Shown here: one piece after another, positions 14,481 to 26,400 of the stretch
Layout: the number at the start of each line of letters is the position of its first letter
How positions within the stretch are numbered: the first letter of the stretch is position 1
DNA from: Opitutales bacterium
GTDB taxonomy: Bacteria; Verrucomicrobiota; Verrucomicrobiia; Opitutales; T3Sed10-336
Assembly: GCA_020831535.1 (NCBI GenBank)
Contig: JAFIGF010000154.1
Span: 1-40,204, forward strand
Length of the DNA: 40,204 bases
Direction: 5' to 3'
The notes under the pieces: generated by a model
Databases searched by the model: none
The model's input: the letters and a program-made list of their open reading frames with translations, nothing else
What the model was told of the DNA's origin: nothing
Translations under genes and position numbers: made by a program

Positions 14481-17400
14481 ATGATGAACTATTTGACCAC
14501 CCGTAAACGCCTTTGGATTCCCCTCAGTCTGCTCGCCTTGGCGGGCGCAGGGATTTGGTTCGCCTCCACCGGAGGGGAGGAGCAGCGTCCCACCGCTTCA
14601 CCGGAATCAGAGCCGTCACGGGCCGAGGTGGAGACTCCGGCTTCGCCTTCCGGGGAGCCTGCGGAAGTGGCTTCCGAGGACCGGGAAGATCCGGCGGAAC
14701 CGGCTCGTCCCGGTTCGGTTGGGGGCGACCGGCATCCCTTCCTGGTGGACTTCGGTTTGCAGGAGGGTGAGGTCGTGACCGGGAGTTATCTGCGCCGCCA
14801 GGAGCAACGCCGGGAGCTTCCTCTGGTGGAGTTCTTTGACGATCCCCAACAACTGCGTCGAGCCGATGAGGTGCGTTCGGGAGCGGAGATTCTTTCCATG
14901 GGGTGGTCCGAAGCCGACGCGGAGGGTTATCATCGCCGGGTCACGTTGCTGGAATTTCCGGGGGATCACCTGGGGCCGATCCGGCTGGAGGAGATGGTCG
15001 CCCATCCCCTCGCCGGGGTGGACGCTTTTGGCTACGGCGAGGCGAACATTGAGGCGCCCGAGCCGCATATTCTGGTGGTCCGGGAGGATTCCGCGCAGTA
15101 TCTGAAAGTCGAGTTAACGGGGACCCATCCGGAGGAAACGCTGGATTCCCTGGGAGAGGTTCTGGCGGCGGAAACCGACCGGATGATCAGTCCGGTGGGC
15201 ATTTACCGTCTGCGTCTGAAGGAAATCAAGCCCGAGGGCATCATTGAGGCGGTGGAAAAAACGCGTGATTTTGCGCACCGCGAAGGAGGCATCCGTTTGG
15301 TTGAAACCGATCCGCTGGTGCGGGTGGCCGATCAGGCGGTGACCCATCCGGTCTATCCGTACCCGGCGACAAGGGCGAAAAAAGACTTTTTCAATCCCGA
15401 ACCGGATGCATTGCCAGTGCCGCGATCACGTACCTATGGTTCGCCAAGGCAGGTCCCGGGTGAAACAGACGGCACCTTTTTCCATGATGGGGATGTTTCC
15501 GGTCAGGAGATCACGATCGATACCTTTGACGGGGATTTTTATGAGAATGAAATGGAATTCGAAACCTCTGAAGAGGAGACGATTCCGCCGGGGATGGATT
15601 CGATTTTTGACGAGCATATTTATGACCAGATGGCGCAGATTCTGGCGCCGAAAGGCTGGACGATTCGCAATGCCGCGATCCGGCATCAAGGGGATCCGGA
15701 AAATGAAGAGCCCATTATTGTCGGGGTTCTGGATACCGGGGTGAGATTGAATCATCCGGACATCGAGGGGAATCTTTGGGTCAATCCCGAGCCGGGCTCC
15801 AATTCCTTTGGCATCGCCGATGATATTCACGGGATCAACGCCATCGACCAGACGGGTAATCCCGATGATGTCGATACCAATCACGGGACCCATGTCGCGG
15901 GGACGGTCGGGGCGGACGGCACCCGCGAAGACGGTATTACCGGGGTCGCCTGGGATGTTGAGATCATGGCCATCCGCTTTATTGGACCGAACGGGGGCTG
16001 GACCAGTGGAGCGGTAATGGGCCTTGATTATATGAAGGAAATGGGGGCGCACGTGGGCAATCATTCCTGGGGTGGGGGCGGCTTCTCGCAGATGTTGGTG
16101 GATGCCTTTGAACGGCAAAAAGACGCGGACATCATTTCCTCTGTCGCGGCGGGGAACCACCACCAGAATACCCATGCCTTTCCGTTGTACCCGAGTTATT
16201 ATTCGCTGATCAATGATACCATCACCACGGTGATGTCGGCGACCAAGCGGGAGGGAAGCATTCCCGGACACACCACTCTGTTGGGCGGAAAGGATTTCTT
16301 TTCCGCTTATGGTACGGCCACCCAGATTGGGGCTCCCGGTTACAATATCTGGAGTTTGAACAGTTCCTGGCAGAGTGATGGCGATCTCTACCGGCGCATG
16401 AGTGGAACCAGTATGTCGGCGCCGCACATTGCCGGAGTGATGGCTTTGTTGCGTGCCCATTTTCCGGAAAAAAACGCGGTGGAAATCAAGGATCAGCTGC
16501 TGGACACCTCCGATTGGTCCAATGATTTGGCGGGCTTCAACATCGTCAGCGGCATGGCGAACCTGTATCGCGCGCTGACCGAAGATGCGGAGGAGAACCT
16601 GACCGTCGCCCTGCATGTGCGGCCCAATATCATGGATGAGTTGTCCACCGGTGGCTTTGGAGTACCGTCCTCGGGGCCGCTGGAGGAGTTGACCCGTGGA
16701 CACTTTTTGAACGGAATGCTTTTTCCGGTGGGGGTGACGGTGTATGGCTATACCGGCTACGAGGAGTGGGAAGAGGGGGTGCTGGATGTGGAACTGGTCG
16801 CCACCTCCGAGGTTATCCCCCTGACGGGAGATGCGGAGATTCCGGAAATCCCCGACGAAACGATCGAGCTTTCCGCTCCAACCGAGGACAATTTTTTCCT
16901 GCACAACAGCGACTACCGACTACCCGGATCACCGGGATCGCTGGTCTATGTGACCTTTACCGTGACCGTTTCCAAAGATGGCTTTGACCCGGTGGTGCGC
17001 GAGCTGACGGTCTCGGTGGAAACTCCTCCCGAAAATGACAGCTACCAGTCGGCCACGGTGATCCCTCCGGAGGGTGGAAGCTACCGGACCAATAACCGCT
17101 ATGCCAACAGTGATTTCTCTTATGATGGGTACGATGCCTTCGGGGATCCGATGATGGTGGCGGGCCATGTCAGCTATAAGCATCTCTGGTGGAAGTGGAC
17201 CCCCAAGTACGATACCACTGTGGTCATTGATACCTACGGCAGTGAGCTTCTTGAAGACGAGCCGATTTCGGAGTTTCTCGAAGGATTCTGGAATGAGGAA
17301 AACGGATACGATACGCTGCTGGCGGTGATGACCGGCACCTGGCCGAAGGAGTCGTTGCGGACGCTGGCGGCCAACCGGTTTACCGATGAATATCCCGAGG

Positions 17401-20400
17401 AGGATGGGGTCAAACGGAACTGGTCACGAATCGAAATGGATGTCGAGGCCGGGGTGGAATACACCATTCTCGTGGGAAGCCACTACTCCTTTTCCGGGGG
17501 GGTGGCGCTGAATCTTGACCCGAACTATCCGCCGCCGGAAGTTCGTGAAGAACCGCCGGTGCAGGTTACCGGAATTTTGGGGCAGCCGGTCGAGATTTCG
17601 GCGACGGTGCTTTGGGCGGAAACCTACGAGTGGCGGCGCGAGGGATCGATTTCCATCCCCGACGGGCCGCAACAGGATGGCGACACCTTGTCGTTTGATG
17701 CCCTGGAGATGGACCATGCCGGTCTCTACACTCTGCACGCTTTTAATCCTTATGGCGAAAGCCAGACCCGCGAGGTTCATTTGCGGGTAATTGATCCGGC
17801 CGGTATGGGGACCTGGGCGACCTTCAATCCCTGGCCCACACCGCATGGACTGGGGGGCATTACCAGCGGATCCAATGGGGAGCAAATCGCCGTGGGCGGG
17901 AGCGGAACCCTGCTGAGAAAAACGGATGAGGAGGAATGGACGGCGGTGCCCCTGGGGATTTCCGCATCCCTCTCGGATGTGGTCTATGATGCCTCCAATG
18001 ACCGTTTCATCGCGGTGGGCGATCGGGGAACGATTGTGACCGGGAACGGTTTGGACTGGGAGATCCAACAGGTTGACGGAGAGCCGCGCTTGCGATCCCT
18101 GGTGAAGGGCGATGGTGCCTTTGTCGCGGTGGGCGGCGTGCTCGATGAGGGGGTGATTCTTTACAGTGAAAACGGGGAGGATTGGACTTCAGTGGCTCCC
18201 GCCGGGTTGACCGATGTTCTTTACGATGTGGCCTGGAACGGCACCGCCTTTGTCGCGGTGGGCGGGGATCCGGCGACCGGCGAGGGATCCGTCTGGCAAA
18301 GCACCGACGGGGAAACCTGGCAGGAGGAAGTCAGCGGGATGAATGCGCTGCTCTACGGAATTGATTGGTGGCAGAATGCCTGGACGGTGGTCGGCGGGAA
18401 TGATGATGGTGCGGTGCTTTATCAAGGGGGCAGTGCGTCCACCCTGTCGGCGGTGAGTGTGGATCTGCCGGATCCCCTCTATACGGTCGGGCATAGTGAT
18501 CAATGGCAAACGGTCGGCGGGGAAATGGGAACGCTTATGACGACCACCGACGGGGCTTCCTGGGAGGTGGTTGAATCCGGCACCCCCTACGGCCTGAAAG
18601 CGGTCACCGGAGGCGACGGAGAGATGCAGGTGGCGGGTGATGTTGGGGTCATTCTGGACAGCACCAACGGGATCGACTGGAGCGGAGGCTGGGGCCACCG
18701 TCAATCGATGGAGGGCGTGATCATGGTTCCGGGCGGCAATCGTTTGTCGGCGGTGGGCGATCTTTCGACAGCACTGGTGAGTCTGGAGGGATCGGACTGG
18801 AATATCTGGTCCATGGGCAGTGGCAATGAGCGATTCTTTGCCGTGCATTTTGATGAGGCAGGTGATGAATTGGTCGCGGTCGGCGAATACGGTCGGATCA
18901 AGGTCAGCGGAGAACGCTTTGCCACCGTACCCACTCTGGAGGGTGGGGAGGAAGTGGTCAAAGTCGCCACCTACGGGCAGGAATGGAAGCCGCAGATGAG
19001 CAATGAAATCGAGCACTTGCGCGGCATTACCGGAAACGGCAATGACTATGTTGCGGTGGGAAGCCGCGGATTGATTTTGCGCAGTGAAGACCGCAGCGGA
19101 AACTGGCAGCGGATATCCAGCCCGGTAAACCGTCGCCTCAATGACGTCGCCTGGACGGGCAGTGAATACCTCGCGGTGGGCGAGCGGGGCATCCTTTTGC
19201 GGAGCACCACCGGGGAGCATTGGCAGCGTCAGACGGCTCCCATGGAAGTTGATTTGCACGCCATCGGTTTTTTTGGCGGACGGACTTATGTGGCCGCTGA
19301 TGGTGGCCGTATTTTCCACAGTGCGGATCTGCAAGACTGGAAATCGGTGCAACTCGATACCGAGGCTGGGCTCTTTGGGTTGGCCTCCGGGGGAGGGCAG
19401 TTGGTGGCTGTCGGTGAGCGTGGGGCTCTCTTCAGTACGGCCGACGGATCTGATTGGGAACCCCATTTTTCCGGGGTCCGAACCTCTCTTTACGATATTG
19501 TTTATCAGTCCGGCCGTTTCATTGCGGTGGGTTCGATGGGGACGATTCTCAGCGCCAATCCGTTGCCGACGGTGGAGCCGGTGGAAATCGATCCGGAGGA
19601 GTCGATCCATCCCGATGCGATTTCCGTTTCGCTGAGCACCCCGACCGAGGGGGCAACGATTTACTACACGCTTGACGGGACGCGTCCCGATGAGGAGGCA
19701 ACCCTTTACGAGGGATCTTTCCCGGTGGAGGAATCCACCAAGGTGCGGGCGCGGGCTTTTGCGGTGGACCATGAGCCGAGTGGCCTGTCCGAGCGCCAAT
19801 TCATTATCGGGGAGGCCCCCTTTATCACGGTGCAGCCGACTTCACGGGCGGCCGCGCTGGGGGGATCCACGAGCTTCACCGTCGAGGTAATCGGGGAGGA
19901 GCCGTTTACCTATCAATGGTATCGCGGGGAAACCTTATTGGAAGAAGCCACTTCGGCGACCTTGGCGCTGTCCGGTCTGGGAGCGGGGGACGCTGGTCTC
20001 TACCGGGTTGAGGTGAGCAATGACCTCGGCACGGTGGAAAGCGAGGAGGCGGAGCTAAGCTTGCAGGAGGCCCCGGCCTTTGTCAGTCAGCCGACCGATA
20101 TTTATACCTACTTCGGGCAAACCAAAACGCTGGAGGTTGAGGTTTCCGGAGAGGGTCCGTTCACTTTCGAATGGTTGCGGGAGGATGAGGTGATTGCGGA
20201 AACCAGCCGGAGCTTTTTCACCATTCCCAGTGTGTCGAGTTACGATGTGGGCCGGTATCAGGTGATCGTCCGCAATGCGGTGGGCGAGGCCGTCAGCGAC
20301 TCTTTTCATTTTTATGTCAACGACCAGGCGGAAGCCCCGACGATCGTGGCTCAGCCGACCGACCTCGAAGGTCTGACCGGACAGCCGGTGACCCTGGAGG

Positions 20401-23400
20401 TCGGGGTGACCGGATCGCTGCCGATGGAATATACCTGGTATCGGAATGGATCGGAAGTGGGAACGACGAGCAGCCCCGCCTTTACGGTGACGCTCTCGGA
20501 AGCCACTGAAGGCAGTTACTCGGTAAGGGTGGAAAATGACCACGGTTACGAGATCAGTGAAACCGCGCAGGTCAGTTTGCTCACCGAGGGCAATCTGCTC
20601 GACATCGCTTTGCTCAATCCCACCCGATCCGAGGTGGCGATTCCGGAGGGAATGGGGCTGGTGCTGGCAACCGAGATCACCGAGTACGGTGACGAAACCG
20701 GTTCCCTTGGACTCCTATGGGAAGCCCTTGACGGTCCCGGCGAAGTTTCCTTTGACGATCCGATGCACACTCACACGACGGCCCGGTTTAGTGAAAAGGG
20801 GGAATACCTCTTGCGCTTGCAGGCTTGGAATTCCCTCGCCGAGGACTCCCTGGAGGTCAGGGTTTTGGTGGTCGATGAGGGTGCCTGGCAAACGGGGCTG
20901 GACAACCATGCGGCGAACGTTGCGCAGGTGGATCCGGAATCGCATTTCCTGACGTCCACGGCGGGATCCGTCGGGATTGAAGAGGGGGTGCTCACGTTCT
21001 CCAACGGTGAGCAGATTCAGCGCCAGGGAGTGGTCTTCAATTTGCCGGAAGGGGATTATCGTTTGCGCAAAGTCGGCGACAAAATCACCGTCTCCTTCAA
21101 TTGGGAATTGCATCGCGATCCGACCAGCACGGCGCGCGTGAACACGGCCTTTGCCTGGGGATTGTTTTCCGGGGCGGAAGCGGATCGCGACAATTGGAAC
21201 AGCGGTTCGGACTGGTCCGGATTCATCCATCACCTTCCCTCAACCATGGGAAGCACATCCGGCGCCTATTACGCGATGGCCCAGCAAATTCCGAACAACG
21301 ATCTCTTTTATACGCTTCCTTTTGATTCCTCGCATTTCTTCCGCACCCGGACGGTTGCGCCGATGGCCAACGAAACGGTGCCGGTAACGGTGACCGCCGA
21401 GCGGGTTCGCATCGACGGTGAGGAGTATGTCGAATTCACCAGCCGCTTCCCGATGAGCCATTCCAACAGCATCGATGAGGAGGGGGTAAGCACGGTGCGC
21501 GATGTGATCTGGAGTCTGCACAAACCCTCGGGGGCCGGAGAGGTGCTCACCATGCGGGCGGCTTATCCCATCCATTACGCCACCACGAATTTTTCCGGGA
21601 TCGGTTTTGACAATCGTCTCCATGCCTCGACCGAAGGATTTTCCATCAGTGATATTCAGGTGCAGCCGGTGAGCAGTACCAAGACCTTCCGGAATATCGG
21701 ACCCCTGGTGGCGTTCCCGGCGGATGAGGTCAGCATTCCGCTCGACCAAACCTTCTCGCTGGAGGCCGGGATCAAGGACGATGGCCTGCCGCGGATTCCC
21801 GGAGCGGTGACGTCGCTTTGGGATCAGATGAACGGGCCCTTTCTGGATCTGCCGGAGCCGGGCGCCTTGACCATGGATCTTTTCCCTGAAACGCCGGGGA
21901 TGCGTACTTTGCGTTTGTATGCCGATGATGGCGAGATCACCACCTTTGCCGATCTCCGTCTCGGCGTCAGTACCAGTGGGGAGACGATGCCGCCGGAATG
22001 GGTGACGATGAGTCTTCCCGATGCGGTGGTCGGCGAGGCCTATGAAACGGTTGTTGAAGCGACGGGCGGGGAGGGTGCCTTGACGCTTTCCCTTGAGGAT
22101 GGACCGGCTTGGCTGAGCCTTTCCGATGCCGGGGACGGAACCGCTACCCTCAGTGGCACTCCCGATGAGGAGGGAGAGCCGACAGTGATCCTGGAGGTGA
22201 GCGATGGGACGGATTCGATTTCGCAAACCCTGGTGTTGCACGTTCACCCCGAAGGAACGGTGCCCGGGTGGCCCGTGATCTCCCTCGGATCTCCGGGCGA
22301 AATCAGTATGAATTCTGTCGAAGCCGTGATGGAGTTGGAAGCCGGAAAGACTCCGGTGACGCTGGAGCTATTTGTCGGTCTGGTTGATGAAGGGGAGGAC
22401 GCCGAAGCCTGGGAACGGGTGATCCCGATGGGTTCCCGGAGTCTCGGCAGCTATGTCCGGGAGATCACCGGCTTGGCCCCGAATACCCAGTACTTCTATC
22501 GGGTGCGGGCCTCCAATGCGGTCGGAACGGCCTGGTCCGAAGTGGGCGAGGTTGTCACCGCCAGCGGTCCCGAAGGCCGTGCCTTTACCCTGCGTTTCCC
22601 CGGCTACCCCGGTGAATCCGCGGTGCAGGACTTTCCACTTTTGGTGCGCCTTGAAGAGGGGCTGGGCGGGTTCTCCTATGAGGATCTGGCCTATCCGGAA
22701 ACGGGCGCGGATCTGCGGGTGTACGATGCCGATTTCAATGAACTTTCCTTTGCTTTCCAGGAATGGGATCCGGAGGGTGAATCCCTTATCTGGATACGGG
22801 TTCCGGAACTGGATGAGACGACCGAATTGACCCTTTTTGCCGGGGATGCTTCGCGTGACAGTCTGCCCGCCTACACCTCCGATGGGGCGGTTTGGGATGA
22901 TACGTTTGTCAGTGTCTGGCATTTGCAGGAAGCGGCCGGAGAGGCCCGGCAGGATTCCACCCCGCTGGGGGCGCAGGTGGAGTCCACCGGCAGTTCGACA
23001 GTGGAACAGGGCCCGGGCATTGTCGGGCGTGCGGCCCGTTTTGACGGGAGTAATGGCAACACCGTTCTGAGTACGGTGGGGGCGGAAGCCTGGCCGGAAC
23101 ACCGCTTCTCCCGAGCCTTCAGTTTGGAAGGGTGGATCTATCTTGATCCGGAAACCAACAACGCCAGCAACAGCAACTATTGGCGTCTGTTATCACTCGA
23201 CAGCCCCTACAACAACGGGGCAGGGTATGCGGTGAGCCTGATTTCCGGCAACCGTTTTGAGACCTCTGTCGGCACCAACCCCGGGGTGGGCAGTGGCAAG
23301 GCCCGGAAGTTGTTGCGGTCGGATATGGATGACGTCGTGTCTGCGGTTCCCATGGGGGAATGGCTCTACCTGCACGCGACCTGGGATGGATACGTTCTGC

Positions 23401-26400
23401 GTCAATACCTCAACGGGATTCTGGTCGGGCAGGATTTGGATTTTGATCCCACCATTGCTTTCGGTGACAATCCGCCCCCTCTTCAGTTGGGGGCCACGGA
23501 CAATCGCAGCCTGGCGGGCCGGCTCGACGAGGTGCGGCTGAGCCAAGCGCCGAAATCGGCTGACTGGGTGCGGACGACCTACGTGAATATCGCCGAAACC
23601 GAGTATTTTCTGACCCTTGAGCCGCGGGTGACCGGGACGGATCAACCGGCCTTCCTGACCGGTGCGAAGCCACAGGCGATCGTCGGCGAGGAGTATCGTT
23701 ATGAAATCCATCTCTACGCCAAGGATAGTGACAACCTCAGCTTGCAGGCGGAGGGCTTGCCTTCCTGGTTGTCCCTCAACGGAACCGACAACCCACGGAA
23801 GTATCTCCTCACCGGGACTCCCGCGGAAGCTGATGTGGGCGATTCGGAAATCACCCTGACCGCAGCGAACAACAATGGTGAGGCCGTGCAGACCTTTACG
23901 CTCTGGGTGTATCCGGAGGGAACGGTGGCCGGGCTGCCCGATTTCGGTGATCCGGAAGTGCTGGAACCCGGAACGTTTGCGACGACCGTTGGCATTGACC
24001 TGCGGGTGGGTGAGGAGCCCGTTGAAGTGCATGTTTGGTATGGTACCAGCAACGGTGGTTCGGACCCCGGGGCGTGGGATAAATCCTTCCGTTTTCCCGC
24101 CCGGGAAATCGGCTACTTCCAGCGCGAGTTGGAGGATTTGGAGGAAGATACGCTCTACTTTTTCCGCTTTGTGGCGGAAAACGAAATCGGTTCCGTGCAG
24201 AGTGAAAGCCTGGCCTTTACCACCTTGCGCGATTTGACCGACATTTATCCCGTGGCCACGTTGGTCAATCCCGGCACCGACACCGTTCGCATTCCCGATG
24301 GCGTGGGGCTGGTGCTGGAAGCGGAGGTTACGGAAACCGGCGGCGAGTCGGAGAACCTGTCGTATTCCTGGGAGCTGCTTTCCGGTCCGGGTTCGGTGAG
24401 TTGGGAAACTGACGAGGCTGCCGAAACGGTCGCCTGGTTCAGTGCCGAGGGGCAGTATGAATTGCGTTTCACGGCCGACAACGGGGTCAATGCGGATCAA
24501 TTTGAGGTTTCCGTGGAAGTCGTGGATCCGGAGCTGGTTCCCGATAATACCGGCGACAATATCGGCCCGATTGTCCATAGCGGCGAAGCCCGCACGGTGG
24601 ATCGCGGGTGGCTGGTAGAGCTGGAAGGTTCCTATACCGATGACGGTTTTCCCGATCCTCCCGGAGCAGTTTCCCTGCAATGGCGGCTCGCCGATGGTCC
24701 CGAGGCGATCACCTTCTCCGATGAAGGGGTGACTGAACCAACGCTCATCTTTCCCGAAGCCGGGGACTACCGGATTCGTTTGCAGGCGGACGATGGCTTG
24801 ATCGAAACCGCCCACGAAGTGCTTATCACGGTGGAGGAAGGGGAACCGCTACCGGCGGAAATCCTCGAACAGCCACAGGCCCTGGCTTTGGTTGAAGGGG
24901 AACCGGCGGAGTTTTCCGTCCTCGCTCAGGGCAATCCGCGTCCCTCCTACCAATGGGAGTTCAACGGCAATACGCTGGAGGGGAAAAATGAATCCCTCCT
25001 AACGCTGACCTCACCGCAGATCGCCAATGAGGGAATTTATCGCGTGGTGGTCTCCAATGACGGTGCCACCGTGACTTCGGAAGAGGCGGCTCTCGAACTT
25101 CTTCCGATGGCCCCCGGCGGGTTCTCGGCGACGGTGATCGACCCCTGGCGGATTGAACTGAACTGGACCTACGGGGGTTCGGTGGCCGATGGGTTCCGCA
25201 TCGATACGGCACCGGCATCCGACGGGCCCTGGACCGAACTGACGACGGTGGGAAGCGGATTGCGCAGCTACCTGGATACCACCCTCGACCAAAATGAAAC
25301 CCGCTACTACCGACTGGTCGCCGTTCGCGACGGAGTGGATGACAGTCAGCCGGCGGAGATTGTCGGGGCCACTACCCCGGCCACCGGATCGATCCAACTC
25401 AGCACCGCCGCGACCACGGTGGCGGATACTTTGGGCGTGGTGACTTTTTACGCCGAACGGGTCGGAGGGGATTATGGTCCGGCCAGCGCGGTGTATAGCA
25501 CGACGGATGGAACGGCGCTGGACGGCACCGATTACCATGGGGTCGATGGAGTGGTCCATTGGGACGACGGTGATACGGATCCCAAACCGATTTTGATCCC
25601 GATTCTTTATCGCCCGGATAATCCCGGGGACCGTGATTTCACCCTCTCTCTCAGCGAAGCGGGTGCCGGAATTCCGCTTGGTTCTCCCGACAGCACCGTC
25701 GTGACGATCGAGGATGGTACGGTTCCCGATACGGTAACCGCCGGTTATTATTTCTTTTCCAAATATGAAAACGATCCCTACGGAAAGGCCGATGGCATTG
25801 GAACCCTGACGCACGCCTCGGCGGATGCGTTGGATGCGGTGGATCTAAGTGCTTCCGGCGCGGTGGATATTTCGGATGCCTCTTTTAGCGATTGGCAAAC
25901 CATAACTCACGAACGACATTTATGGGGAAGCGGTTGGGAAGCGCGGCATTTCAGTAACACCTCGATACCCTATGATCCGGACTATGATGAGCGAGACCCC
26001 GGGCCGGGAGAAGGTCAGAATCAGGAGCATATCCGTTTTACGGTGACCAATAATTCCGATGAACCACAGTTGATTTCCGGATTTGATTTCAAAATCGGTT
26101 CCCTGGTTGGTGCCGATACCAGTTTCAAATTCTATGCGGACATCGTCATTGACGACGAATCCGTCTGGGATTCCGGGGTGGCCTTGATTGGGACCCGCGG
26201 GGGAGAGATCGGAGAGGTGGATGATGAGACCTGGCCTTGGCATGCGGCTTCCTACGAGGGCATCAGTCAATCCCTGTTACCCGGAGAAAGCGCCACCTTC
26301 CGCTTGTATTACAATCAAGGAGGGACATTAAACCGGCTGTTGGGTATCGGCCAATTCGACGCCCACTTCGGCGGGGAGCCGGAAGCGCCGGACAATCCGC

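Noticed and set aside
15426-16904. Long minus-strand open frames under the giant genes (also 18189-19799, 23193-24815, 34320-35378)
   Set aside because: They mirror the codon bias of the sense genes, lack coherent motifs, and are Arg/His/Pro-rich as expected for shadows.
17806-19558. Periodic repeats considered as a CRISPR or satellite array
   Set aside because: The repeats are diverged at DNA level, stay in frame and encode propeller-type motifs.
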